Positions 8,505-16,881 of a stretch of 64,000 bases of DNA are shown piece by piece (position 1 is the first letter of the stretch; each line of letters starts with the position of its first letter). The position numbers and the translations under genes are program-made. The DNA is from Chitinophaga pinensis DSM 2588 (GTDB taxonomy: Bacteria > Bacteroidota > Bacteroidia > Chitinophagales > Chitinophagaceae): NCBI RefSeq assembly GCF_000024005.1, contig NC_013132.1:5016001-5080000 (forward strand). The letters are read 5' to 3'. The notes beneath the pieces are model-generated. The model was not told the DNA's origin and searched no databases. It saw only the letters and a program-made list of their open reading frames with translations.

Positions 8505-8746
8505 TTAAGAATTAGGAATTAAGAATTAAGAATTAAGAATTGGAATGCAGCGGAGATTGTCGTTTGGGGTACTGGAACGGATCGGACAGGCAGCTGTTTT
8601 TACCTTTTAATTACTCAATTGAATTTATGTGAGGGGCACTTCTATTATCGAAGTGTCCCTTTTCTTTTACAGATAATTATTGCTTTGAAAACTACTTATA
8701 TTATAATTTTTAATTCTTAACTCTTAATTCTTAATTTCTTAAATTA
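8505..8746. repeat. AT heptad repeat blocks around the mqnA terminator
   Basis: Blocks at 8505-8543 (TTAAGAA/TTAGGAA orientation) and 8708-8746 (TTCTTAA orientation) flank a terminator at 8632-8667, so the two blocks face each other. The rest of this spacer carries nothing recognisable. Confidence 0.75.
8632..8667 (+). terminator. Intrinsic terminator downstream of mqnA
   Basis: Stem AGGGGCACTTC / GAAGTGTCCCTT with a 7-nt loop, then TTTTCTTTT. Confidence 0.75.
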
Positions 8747-8778
8747 CTTTCCCATCTGTTCACACAAACGCCTGTAAC

Positions 8779-9438
8779 ATGAAAATTGGCATCCTGGGTA
8801 GTGGTCCTGTCGGACTTACGTTAACGGAAGGATTGATCATGGCCGGCCATGACGTCATACTCGGTACCCGCAATCCCTCCAAGGAATCGCTTCAGCAATG
8901 GATTAAAAAGAAAGGGGGCGATCATGTGACCGCTTTACCATTCCGCGAAGCGGCCGCCCAGGGAGAATTACTGGTGATCTGCACCAACTGGGCTGGCACC
9001 CAGAAAGCGATCGAGTCAGCCGGATTGTGGAATTTTAAGAATAAGGTCGTGGTTGATGTGACCAATCCCCTGGATGGAAAAGGTCCCGATCAGCAGGGAC
9101 GACTCAGCTTCTCCATCGGACATACCAACTCCGCCGGTGAACAACTACAGGCCTGGTTACCGCCGGATGCACACGTGGTGAAAGCCCTCAGCTGTATCGG
9201 ACATGAATCTATGTTTCGTACCCAGCACGAGCAGGAAACACCCACCATGTTCATCTGTGGTAATAAAAGAGCTGCTAAAGCAGCTGTGACGACGTTGTTA
9301 AATGAAATGGGCTGGAAGGATGTGGTGGATATGGGCACCATCGAAATGAGCCGGAATATAGAACCGCTTAGCATACTGTGGTATGCATATGGTTTCCGGA
9401 CAGGGACCTGGAGTCATGCCTTCAGACTGGTGAAATAA
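8779..9438 (+). CDS. NADP(H)-binding oxidoreductase, F420-dependent reductase-like
   Basis: The 219-aa protein has a Rossmann N-terminus (KIGILGSGPVGLTLTEGL) with an NADP-type loop GTRNPSKESL, then VVDVTNPLDG and a C-terminal block ending NIEPLSILWYAYGFRTGTWSHAF. This is the coenzyme F420-dependent NADP oxidoreductase family (COG2085 type). Bacteroidota are not known to make F420, so the true electron partner is probably not F420; the substrate is unknown. The gene stands alone between the mqnA terminator and a bidirectional terminator. Confidence 0.8.
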   Translation: MKIGILGSGPVGLTLTEGLIMAGHDVILGTRNPSKESLQQWIKKKGGDHVTALPFREAAAQGELLVICTNWAGTQKAIESAGLWNFKNKVVVDVTNPLDGKGPDQQGRLSFSIGHTNSAGEQLQAWLPPDAHVVKALSCIGHESMFRTQHEQETPTMFICGNKRAAKAAVTTLLNEMGWKDVVDMGTIEMSRNIEPLSILWYAYGFRTGTWSHAFRLVK

Positions 9439-9493
9439 ATTAAGAATTAAGAATTATCGGTTCAGGAGTTTATACGTTATTAAAAGATAGCAG

Positions 9494-9541
9494 AAAAGAC
9501 CGAGGGTGTCTGTCGTATGACGGACACTCTCGGTCTTTATT
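9494..9541. terminator. Bidirectional terminator between convergent genes
   Basis: Long stem AAGACCGAG.GTGTC.GTC / GAC.GACAC.CTCGGTCTT with A and T tracts on both sides. It serves the reductase (+) and the M1 peptidase (-). An AT heptad fragment lies just before it at 9437-9457. Confidence 0.8.
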
Positions 9542-9558
9542 GTGAGTTAGCAGAACGC

Positions 9559-11199
9559 TTAGATCTCCTTCACGTTAATGTAGAAGTTCGGATCTACCTT
9601 AAATTGCTTACGATCTGACAGGGTCATTGTCATTGACTGCCAGTTTCTTCCCGGATAGATAAAGGTATAGCCGTTATCAGTCAGGGTCACCTTTACAGGC
9701 ATATTGAAGTTCTCTACATCAGTTACCCAGCGGAATTTCAGCTGAGAACCTTCAAAGTGGTATTCCAGGGTTGGAATAGAAGTATGCATCAGATACTGCT
9801 CAAATACCCTGTTGAAGTTCATATTCGTTTTCTGGTTGAAGAATTCCTCCACCTGACGGGTTGTTACCGTTTGGTGGTAGAAGGTCTTGTTCAGTCCGCG
9901 CAGGATCTCTCGGAACATGTCATCGTTGTTCACCACCTGACGGATCGTGTGAATCATGTTCGCTCCTTTATAATACATATCGCCGCTACCTTCATTATTC
10001 ACGCCGTAGGCGCCGATGATCGGAATGTCGTTTCTGATATTCTTTCTGATACCGGTGATATAGTCAAAAGCGGCTTCTTTACCGAATTGACACTGTATGA
10101 AAAGGGTCTCGGAATAGTTGGTAAAGCTCTCATGCACCCACATATCCGCGATGTCTTTGGTGGTAATATTGTTACCAAACCACTCATGACCGCTTTCATG
10201 TACGATAATGAAATCCCATTTCAGTCCCCATCCGCTACCGGAAAGGTCGGTTCCTTTATAACCCATCTGGAATTTATTGCCATAGGCGACAGCGCTCTGG
10301 TGTTCCATACCGAGGTGTGGCGACTCCACCAGTTTGTAGCTGTCTTTATAGAAAGGGTATTTACCAAACCAGAATTCGAAGCATTTAAGCATGTCTTTTA
10401 CTACAGCGAAATGTGTTTTAGCGGTATCAACGTTATAGTCCATGACCCAGTAGCCCAGTTCCAGTTTACCACCTTCACCGGAATACGTGTCTTTGAATTC
10501 GGTATAGTGACCGATGTTCATCGCCACATCATAGTTATTGATCGGATTTGAAACGTACCAGGTCCAGACCATGTTTCCATCGCGGTCCAGGGCTTTCTTC
10601 TTCAGACGGCCATTGGAAACGTCCACCAGGTCAGGTGGTGTGGTCACACTGATCGTCATATTATCAGGTTCATCACTCTGGTGGTCTTTGTTAGGCCACC
10701 ATACACTAGCTCCAAGTCCCTGACAGGCGGTAGCCACCCAGGGTCTGTTCTGCTTGTCTTTTGTCCAGACGAGTCCACCGTCCCAGGGAGCATTCTTTGC
10801 CACACGAGGTTTACCGTGGTAGGCAATGTAGATCTTATTCGTTTTACCCTTTACCTGTTTCTTAGCGACCAGGTCGACCAGGATCACATTCCCTTCTCTT
10901 TTGAAAGGAACGCTTTGTTTGTCCTGTAAGATACTATCCACCTGGAGTGGTTCCTGGAGGTCGATCTGCATAATACTGTCTACCTTCAACACCTTATAGG
11001 TAATCGTGTTGGACCCGGAAATGGTACTGTCACTGAGGGAGGGTTTTACCTGCAGATGGTAAGATTTTACGTCCCACCAGGCACGTTCACGGGTAATGGA
11101 TCCCCGTAGGGTATCTGCCCGGGTAAATGTCGTCTGATGTTGGGCACCGGCAGACAAAGCCGTAAGCAAAACCAATAAAAGCATAGGAATGCCGCGCAT
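9559..11199 (-). CDS. M1 family zinc aminopeptidase, secreted
   Basis: Gluzincin aminopeptidase of 546 aa with a signal peptide (first 19 residues, ending SAGAQ). The zinc site is HESGH at 334-338, followed by the third ligand Glu in WVHES (357). The exopeptidase motif appears as GMEH (297-300) instead of the usual GxMEN. The N-terminal beta-domain precedes the catalytic domain, and a short C-terminal beta-stretch replaces the long C-terminal domain of PepN, as is usual in bacterial cold-active-type M1 enzymes. Probably periplasmic peptide trimming. Monocistronic. Confidence 0.9.
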   Translation of the reverse strand: MRGIPMLLLVLLTALSAGAQHQTTFTRADTLRGSITRERAWWDVKSYHLQVKPSLSDSTISGSNTITYKVLKVDSIMQIDLQEPLQVDSILQDKQSVPFKREGNVILVDLVAKKQVKGKTNKIYIAYHGKPRVAKNAPWDGGLVWTKDKQNRPWVATACQGLGASVWWPNKDHQSDEPDNMTISVTTPPDLVDVSNGRLKKKALDRDGNMVWTWYVSNPINNYDVAMNIGHYTEFKDTYSGEGGKLELGYWVMDYNVDTAKTHFAVVKDMLKCFEFWFGKYPFYKDSYKLVESPHLGMEHQSAVAYGNKFQMGYKGTDLSGSGWGLKWDFIIVHESGHEWFGNNITTKDIADMWVHESFTNYSETLFIQCQFGKEAAFDYITGIRKNIRNDIPIIGAYGVNNEGSGDMYYKGANMIHTIRQVVNNDDMFREILRGLNKTFYHQTVTTRQVEEFFNQKTNMNFNRVFEQYLMHTSIPTLEYHFEGSQLKFRWVTDVENFNMPVKVTLTDNGYTFIYPGRNWQSMTMTLSDRKQFKVDPNFYINVKEI

Positions 11200-11337
11200 A
11201 GAAATTCTTATTTTATGGCGGAAAGGTATTAATTTTCGTTTAATAATGCCTAACGCTGAACGTTTAATGCTTAACGCTTTATACCGATATCCATGAGCGG
11301 CAAGCCAGGGACGTTCAGTGACCGTAAGACACTTCGC

Positions 11338-12969
11338 ATGTACAAGAGACTATTCTGCATACCGTTTATCGTATTAGTGGCTGCCTGCGGACGTCCCGCT
11401 TCTTCCGGCAAACAGGTGTTCCGGTATAATGTGCCGGAGGGAATTTCCTCCCTGGATCCGGCATTTGCCAAAAACCAGGCAATCATCTGGCCGGTCCGAC
11501 AGCTGTATAATACCCTGGTTGAACCGGATGAACAACTGAATATCCGTCCTTCGCTGGCAAAACGCTGGGATGTCTCTGCGGATCATAAAACCTTTGTCTT
11601 CCATCTACGTACAGACGTTCATTTCCATGATAATGAGATCTTCCCGGAGGGGAAAGGGCGTTTGATGACAGCTGCAGACGTGGTGTACAGTCTGCGGCGT
11701 ATTATGGATCCCGCCACCGCATCTCCCGGCGCCTGGATCTTCAATGGTAAGGTAGACCTGGTTAAAGGCTTTCAGGCGGTCAATGATTCCACCTTTCAGC
11801 TGAACTTATTACAACCTTTCCATCCTATACTGGGTATTCTGAGTATGCAGTACTGCTCCGTTATCCCACATGAGGCAGTCGAAAAGTATGGGAAGGACTT
11901 CCGTAAACATCCCTGCGGAACGGGTCCTTTCAGTTTCTCTTTCTGGGAAGAAGGACAAGCCCTCGTACTGCATCGTAATCCTCATTATTTTGAGAGAGAC
12001 AGTGCCGGACATGCATTGCCCTACCTGGATGCGGTGAAAGTCAGTTTCCTGGACAGCAAGGCGACGGAATTCCTATTATTCCGTCAGGGGCAGCTGGACT
12101 TTATGAATGATATAGATGCGTCGTTTAAAGATGAAGTGCTGACGAAAAAGGGAAAACTGAAGAAGGAATGGGAGGGGAAACTGATCCTTGACAAGAGCCC
12201 TTATCTGAATATTGAATACTTCGGGTTTTTGCTGGATACCAGCAAAGTAAACGTAAAACATTCACCCTCAGCAATAAAGAAAATCAGACAAGCCATCAAC
12301 TACAGTATCGACAGAATGCGGATGATCACATATCTGCGTAACGGTATTGGCTACCCGGCTACATCCGGATTTGTACCTATGGGATTACCTTCCTTCGATA
12401 CGACCAAGGTAAAAGGCTTCCGTTATGATCCTGAAAGGGCGAGATCCTTGCTGAAGGAAGCCGGATTCCCGGAGGGGAAAGGACTGGCTTCGATCAGGTT
12501 ACTCTCTATTCCTGTTTATGAGGATTACGCCAATTATGTAGCTAATCAGTTGCAGCAGGTCGGTATCCCTGTACAGGTGGAAGTGATGCAGAAAGCACTC
12601 CTTCTGGAACAGACCGCAAAGTCGGAAGCGCTGTTTTTCAGAGGTAGCTGGATGGCTGATTATGCAGATGCCGAAAACTACCTCGCTGTGTTTTACAGTA
12701 AAAATCCGGCTCCCCCAAACTATACCCGTTATGTCAATCCGGCATTCGATAAGCTCTATGAAAAGTCGCTGAGCGAAAACAACGATTCGCTTCGTTCGCT
12801 CCTTTATCAGGAGATGGACCGGATGATTATTGACGATGCTCCTGTCGTTCCATTATTCTATGACGAAGTCATACATCTGGTACAACCCAACGTTGAAGGG
12901 TTTACAAGTAATGCCCTGAATTTGCTTGAACTCCGGAAAGTAAAGATCCGGCTTTCTCAACATCCCTGA
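11338..12969 (+). CDS. ABC transporter substrate-binding lipoprotein, family 5
   Basis: Solute-binding protein of the peptide/nickel class (SBP_bac_5), 543 aa. The N-terminus MYKRLFCIPFIVLVAACGRP carries a lipobox (VAAC), so the protein is probably lipid-anchored. Family landmarks are ISSLDPAFAKNQ, LAKRWDVSADHKTFVFHLR, FHDNEIF, MTAADVVYSLRRIMDP and the C-terminal APVVPLFYDE. An upstream in-frame ATG at 11293 would bury the signal peptide, so 11338 is preferred. No permease or ATPase gene is adjacent, so it is an orphan binding protein here; ligand unknown. Confidence 0.88.
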   Translation: MYKRLFCIPFIVLVAACGRPASSGKQVFRYNVPEGISSLDPAFAKNQAIIWPVRQLYNTLVEPDEQLNIRPSLAKRWDVSADHKTFVFHLRTDVHFHDNEIFPEGKGRLMTAADVVYSLRRIMDPATASPGAWIFNGKVDLVKGFQAVNDSTFQLNLLQPFHPILGILSMQYCSVIPHEAVEKYGKDFRKHPCGTGPFSFSFWEEGQALVLHRNPHYFERDSAGHALPYLDAVKVSFLDSKATEFLLFRQGQLDFMNDIDASFKDEVLTKKGKLKKEWEGKLILDKSPYLNIEYFGFLLDTSKVNVKHSPSAIKKIRQAINYSIDRMRMITYLRNGIGYPATSGFVPMGLPSFDTTKVKGFRYDPERARSLLKEAGFPEGKGLASIRLLSIPVYEDYANYVANQLQQVGIPVQVEVMQKALLLEQTAKSEALFFRGSWMADYADAENYLAVFYSKNPAPPNYTRYVNPAFDKLYEKSLSENNDSLRSLLYQEMDRMIIDDAPVVPLFYDEVIHLVQPNVEGFTSNALNLLELRKVKIRLSQHP

Positions 12970-12999
12970 GAAAATACCTGCATGATAATTGACGGCAAA

Positions 13000-13018
13000 G
13001 TTTGAAATTTGCAAGAAA
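13000..13018 (+). promoter_or_regulatory. Candidate AraC operator, copy 1
   Basis: GTTTGAAATTTGCAA, 28 nt before the araC-type gene's ATG, matches GTTTGAAGATTGCAA at 13931-13945 before the SDR gene at 13 of 15 positions. Suggests autoregulation (inference). Confidence 0.4.
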
Positions 13019-13027
13019 GCAATTATC

Positions 13028-13915
13028 ATGAACGGTGTCATGCATCCCTGGGAGTCTCCTCATTTTATGGTTGGTGGTGATCATCAGTCGCCTCGTTTTA
13101 ACGCGTTCACGATAGAAGAACGGTTGGCCTCCGGCATCACTTACCCCACCTTCTTGCGCCGGGATTTTTATAAAATCATGCTCTTTCACGGGGATGCCGT
13201 GTTCCATTTCGGAGACGAAAGCATTGCTGTCAGCGGTGACACTTTGTTGTTCTTTCACCCTCGTTTGCCATATACTTATGGCGACATCAAAACTGACATT
13301 TCAGGGTACTGTTGTGTGTTCACCGAAGCGTTCTTCCAGGAGTACTTCAGGGGGAAACTGGACGACATTCCCTTATTTCAGTCAGGAGCGAAGCCTGTAT
13401 TTTCACTTGAAGCTGAAGCGATTAAAGAAATAACTAGTTCTTTTGACCGGATAATCAGAGAGTTAAGGAGTGATTATATGTTTAGATTTGAACTGATCAG
13501 AAGCTACGTTATGGAGCTTATATATAACGCTATGAAGCTCGCTCCCTTCAAAAATACCATGCCCGAAACTAACGCCAGCGCTCGCATTACCAGTGTATTT
13601 TTAGAGTTGCTTGAGCGACAATTTCCAGTGGATGTTTTCTCCCCGAGAGTGCTCTTACGGACCCCGAAAGACTTCGCCGAGCGACTCGCTATTCATGTCA
13701 ATTACCTGAACCGGGCAGTCAAAAAAGAGACGGCTAAGACCACCTCTGAACTCATTTTCGACCGACTCATTTCAGAGGCAAAAGGAATGCTCCGACATAG
13801 TAATATGAATATCGCCGAGATCAGTTATGCCCTTGGTTTTGAAGACCAGGCGCACTTCACCGCCTTCTTCCGGAAGCGAACCGAAATGAGTCCGTCTGCT
13901 TTCAGGCAGGTTTGA
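13028..13915 (+). CDS. AraC family transcriptional regulator
   Basis: The 295-aa protein has an N-terminal cupin-like sensing domain (FYKIMLFHGDAVFHFGDESI, DTLLFFHPRLPYTY) and a C-terminal double helix-turn-helix: INYLNRAVKKET-type helix, LISEAKGMLRHSNMNIAEISYALGF, then DQAHFTAFFRKRTEMSPSAFR. This matches AraC regulators that control a neighbouring oxidoreductase. The frame is open 13 codons upstream from a TTG, but ATG 13028 is the likely start. It lies 78 bp before the SDR gene on the same strand, and both have a shared upstream motif. The inducer is unknown. Confidence 0.9.
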   Translation: MNGVMHPWESPHFMVGGDHQSPRFNAFTIEERLASGITYPTFLRRDFYKIMLFHGDAVFHFGDESIAVSGDTLLFFHPRLPYTYGDIKTDISGYCCVFTEAFFQEYFRGKLDDIPLFQSGAKPVFSLEAEAIKEITSSFDRIIRELRSDYMFRFELIRSYVMELIYNAMKLAPFKNTMPETNASARITSVFLELLERQFPVDVFSPRVLLRTPKDFAERLAIHVNYLNRAVKKETAKTTSELIFDRLISEAKGMLRHSNMNIAEISYALGFEDQAHFTAFFRKRTEMSPSAFRQV

Positions 13916-13930
13916 ATTTCACAAACATTG

Positions 13931-13974
13931 GTTTGAAGATTGCAAAACCCGCCTGGTTCCTCGTCCTACCTTTG
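13931..13974 (+). promoter_or_regulatory. SDR promoter with candidate AraC operator copy 2
   Basis: A -7 element TACCTTTG lies at 13967-13974, with TTG at 13940-13942 as a loose -33. The GTTTGAAGATTGCAA motif (13931-13945) overlaps the -33 region, the usual place for an activator. Confidence 0.5.
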
Positions 13975-13992
13975 AAGGGTAAAAATGAGACT

Positions 13993-15015
13993 ATGGAACA
14001 GATAAAAGAACGCACTTTACAGGCGCCGATCGACTCCCAATTTGATGGCGCATCTACCGCTTCGGATGTAATTCGTGGAGTCGACCTGTCGGGAAAGACG
14101 GCGATCGTCACCGGAGGATACGCGGGTATCGGTACCGAAACAAGCAAAGTTTTGGCGAAGGCCGGGGCAAAAGTGATCGTACCGGCGCGTGATGTTAAGA
14201 AGGCAGCTGACGCATTGGCAGGAATTGAAGGAGTGACTATCGAACAGATGGACCTCATGGATCCGGCGTCAATTGATGCATTTACCGTAAAATTTCTGAC
14301 TGGCGGACAGCCATTACATATCCTCATCAACAGCGCTGGGATCATGGCGAATCCACTTACCCGGGATGCGAGAGGGTTCGAATCGCAGTTCGCCACCAAC
14401 CACCTTGGACATTTCCAGTTGACCCTCGGTCTCTGGCCGGCGTTGAAAAAAGCACAGGGCGCCAGAATTGTGGCCTTGTCTTCCTGGGGGCATCGTTATT
14501 CGCCGGTGGTATTTGAGGATATCAATTTTGAGCATCGTCCGTATGATCCGTGGAAGGCGTATGGTCAGTCGAAAACGGCGAATGTCCTGTTTGCGGTAGA
14601 AGCGGATCGTCGTGGGCAGGCAGATGGGATACGCGCTTTTGCGGTGCATCCGGGGAGTATCGTCAGTACAGATCTGAAGCGCTATATACCTGAGGAACAA
14701 TTGATTCAGATGGGTGCGTTGGACAAGGCCGGTAATCCGGTGATTGATCCGGCCAGGCAGCTGAAGACTGTTGAGCAAGGGGCGGCGACTAGTGTGTGGT
14801 GTGCGACTAGTCCTTTGTTATTTGGAAAAGGCGGGGTGTATTGTGAGAATTCGGACGTTTCGCCGGTGGTGGAAAGTGATGGTACTCAGGGGAGTAATGA
14901 TCTGACGCAACGGAAAGCGTCGAAGGCGTTTGGGGTGTTGCCACATGCGATTGCTGCGGAGGATGCGGTGCGGTTGTGGCAGGTGAGTGAGCGGATGATT
15001 CAATCGGCTTTTTAG
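13993..15015 (+). CDS. Short-chain dehydrogenase/reductase
   Basis: NAD(P)-dependent oxidoreductase, 340 aa. The cofactor loop is TGGYAGIG at residues 40-47, then LINSAGIMA (the NAG motif), the catalytic serine in IVALSSWGH, and YGQSK (YxxxK). The long variant with the N-terminal SQFDGASTASDVIRGVDLSG is the retinol-dehydrogenase-like/light-dependent protochlorophyllide-reductase-like SDR type common in bacteria. The ATG at 13993 follows a good promoter; the upstream TTG-initiated extension crosses that promoter and is rejected. Probably the target of the adjacent AraC regulator. The substrate is not readable. Confidence 0.9.
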   Translation: MEQIKERTLQAPIDSQFDGASTASDVIRGVDLSGKTAIVTGGYAGIGTETSKVLAKAGAKVIVPARDVKKAADALAGIEGVTIEQMDLMDPASIDAFTVKFLTGGQPLHILINSAGIMANPLTRDARGFESQFATNHLGHFQLTLGLWPALKKAQGARIVALSSWGHRYSPVVFEDINFEHRPYDPWKAYGQSKTANVLFAVEADRRGQADGIRAFAVHPGSIVSTDLKRYIPEEQLIQMGALDKAGNPVIDPARQLKTVEQGAATSVWCATSPLLFGKGGVYCENSDVSPVVESDGTQGSNDLTQRKASKAFGVLPHAIAAEDAVRLWQVSERMIQSAF

Positions 15016-15024
15016 GTTTTGGTC

Positions 15025-15190
15025 TTACGCTGCGGTTTCAGATGGCGCCGCGGACTGACGCCTGTTGAGTATCGTGGATGGGGCTTTGGGTTTTGTGTCA
15101 GGGATTGGGACTTTGGTGGGCTTTAGCTGTTTGCAGAGGACGGGCTAAGGTCCGCTTTAACATCTGAAAGCCTTCGCTGTGGACAGACCT
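15025..15190 (+). repeat. MITE-like palindromic element with TTTCAGATG ends
   Basis: TTTCAGATG at 15036-15044 faces CATCTGAAA at 15161-15169. The flanking 21 nt (15025-15045) are identical to the reverse complement of 51784-51804, and the right end (GCTAAGG... CATCTGAAA.CCTTCGCT) also matches that copy. It occupies most of the spacer after the SDR gene. Confidence 0.8.
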
Positions 15191-15265
15191 TGGATGATCA
15201 AATTCTTGGGTGAGTAGGAATTATTCGTAGTGTGACTAAGGCTATTATAATTATTATAGTTGTTA

Positions 15266-15312
15266 TAAAGGCCAATGGCTTCCGATTGTCTGGGGAGTCA
15301 TTGGCCTTTTAT
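15266..15312. terminator. Bidirectional terminator between the SDR gene and tyrS
   Basis: Stem AAAGGCCAATG / CATTGGCCTTT, 21-nt loop, T-run on the plus side and A-run on the minus side. It lies between convergent genes. Confidence 0.75.
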
Positions 15313-15376
15313 GATCAGTATGGGTAGTATGGGAAGTATGGGCTGCGAGGACTTGGGTAGGAGCGGATTGCACAGA

Positions 15377-16585
15377 TCATATAAGTTCTATGAAAAGTCG
15401 CCTGCCGATCTTAATCTTTATACCTGGACGTAGATGTATTTGCTGATTGGGATCGAGCAATTTTTCATTATCCAAAGTGATTGCACCATTGATAATCAAC
15501 CTTCTGATGCCGCTTCTGGTTTCGTCCGTTTTTAGTTGTTGGCAGAGGTCCAGCAATGTGGTGGTGGTGGCTGTTCCCTCAGTGAAGGAGTTAATGGCGA
15601 TCTGTTCGAAGGTCTTTTCTTCAAAGGACTTGTTCTGGAACTGATTGATAAAGAAGGCTTCTGCGGATGCGGCGCTGTTGGTATCGTGGTATTGTGTGAT
15701 GATATTCGCAGCAATGATCTTCTTGATATTCATAGGATTTTCACCGGATACCATTAATTGTTTCAGGGCATGCTTTTTCTCGGGGGAGAAATCTGTGGTC
15801 AGATCAATAAATTCATCAATCAGGTGGTCGGGGATGGACATGGTCTTTCCAAACATCTCGTTGGGTGTATCCGTCAGACCGATAATGTTATTCAGGGACT
15901 TGCTCATTTTCTCCTTTCCATCAAGACCTCTTAGCAGGGGCATACACATTACAACTTGAGGTGGAAGCCCGTGCGCTTCCTGCAATTGTCTGCCCATGGT
16001 GCAATTGAATAACTGATCTGTACCACCCATTTCAATGTCTGCGTTAATCTGCACAGAATCAAATCCTTGCAGGATAGGGTACATGAGTTCGTGCATAGCG
16101 ATGGGCACGTTTTCCGTAAATCGTTTGTTGAAGTCATTGCGATGCAGCAATTGGGCGACGGTTACTTTGGAAAGTAACTGAAGGATCTCGGGAAAGGACA
16201 GCTTATCCAACCAGGTTCCATTGAACAGGATCTGACATTTGTTGGTGTCAATGATCTTCGCTAACTGACGGATGTAAGTATCCGCATTCGCCAGCACTTC
16301 TTCCTTGCTTAAAGGCTTCCGGCTTTTGTTTTTACCGGTAGGATCTCCGATCTGTGCGGTGAAGCTGCCTACGATAATAACGACCTGGTGACCCAGGTCC
16401 TGAAATGCGCGTAGCTGTTTCAGGACTACGGCGTGTCCGAGGTGTAGGTCAGGGGCGGTAGGATCAAAGCCCAGTTTAATGATCAGGTTACGATTGTCTT
16501 TTTCGGCCTGCCTGATTTTTTCTGTGAGGCCGTTTTCTGGCAATATGACTGCTGCATTTGCCGTGGGTAGTGTTGTTGTTGTCAT
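15377..16585 (-). CDS. tyrS: Tyrosyl-tRNA synthetase
   Basis: Class I synthetase charging tRNA-Tyr, 402 aa. Motifs are HLGH at residues 48-51, GSFTAQIGDPTGKNKSRKPL, the anticodon-recognition region, and KMSKS in LRGLDGKEKMSKSLNN. It ends with an S4 domain (GIRRLIINGAITLDN, IKIGRRLF). This is the TyrRS-II type. The frame is open a further 40 codons upstream, but that extension runs through a terminator-like hairpin; MTTTTLPTANAAVILP at 16585 is the plausible start. Confidence 0.95.
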   Translation of the reverse strand: MTTTTLPTANAAVILPENGLTEKIRQAEKDNRNLIIKLGFDPTAPDLHLGHAVVLKQLRAFQDLGHQVVIIVGSFTAQIGDPTGKNKSRKPLSKEEVLANADTYIRQLAKIIDTNKCQILFNGTWLDKLSFPEILQLLSKVTVAQLLHRNDFNKRFTENVPIAMHELMYPILQGFDSVQINADIEMGGTDQLFNCTMGRQLQEAHGLPPQVVMCMPLLRGLDGKEKMSKSLNNIIGLTDTPNEMFGKTMSIPDHLIDEFIDLTTDFSPEKKHALKQLMVSGENPMNIKKIIAANIITQYHDTNSAASAEAFFINQFQNKSFEEKTFEQIAINSFTEGTATTTTLLDLCQQLKTDETRSGIRRLIINGAITLDNEKLLDPNQQIHLRPGIKIKIGRRLFIELI

Positions 16586-16596
16586 GATCTGATAGA

Positions 16597-16632
16597 AATA
16601 AAAAAGCCCCGGACAATTGAATGTCCGGGGCT
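16597..16632 (-). terminator. Terminator-like hairpin in the tyrS leader
   Basis: On the tyrS strand, AGCCCCGGACA / TGTCCGGGGCT form a perfect 11-bp GC-rich stem with a 6-nt loop followed by a U-tract that ends about 12 nt before the ATG. No other minus-strand gene precedes it, so it is either an attenuator or the end of a small upstream transcript. The rest of the 16586-16881 spacer is otherwise featureless apart from the receptor promoter. Confidence 0.65.
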
Positions 16633-16851
16633 CCAGTGAGCTATGATGGTATATCTTATTTACAATAATCGTTTGCATACTGCAAGGCATACCTTCCCCG
16701 AACAACTACTGTATAATAGTATTCAGAGAAGAAAGGCAGACGTAATATGCTATTTAAAAACTTCATTGGCAGGCAAATATACGAAGAATTATTGCTATGG
16801 ACTGATCTTCCTATTTCAGTGAGGTAATTATAATAAGTGCTGAATTCGTTA

Positions 16852-16859
16852 TATTTTTG
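16852..16859 (+). promoter_or_regulatory. -7 element (TATTTTTG) before the broken TonB receptor
   Basis: Perfect TAnnTTTG match 22 nt before the ATG at 16882. Confidence 0.45.
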
Positions 16860-16881
16860 AATATACAACGAAAATACCCCC

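Noticed and set aside
14360..14400. tRNA T-loop-like GGTTCGAATC string
   Set aside because: Lies inside the SDR coding sequence; no acceptor, D or anticodon stems fit. No tRNA was recognised anywhere in the window.
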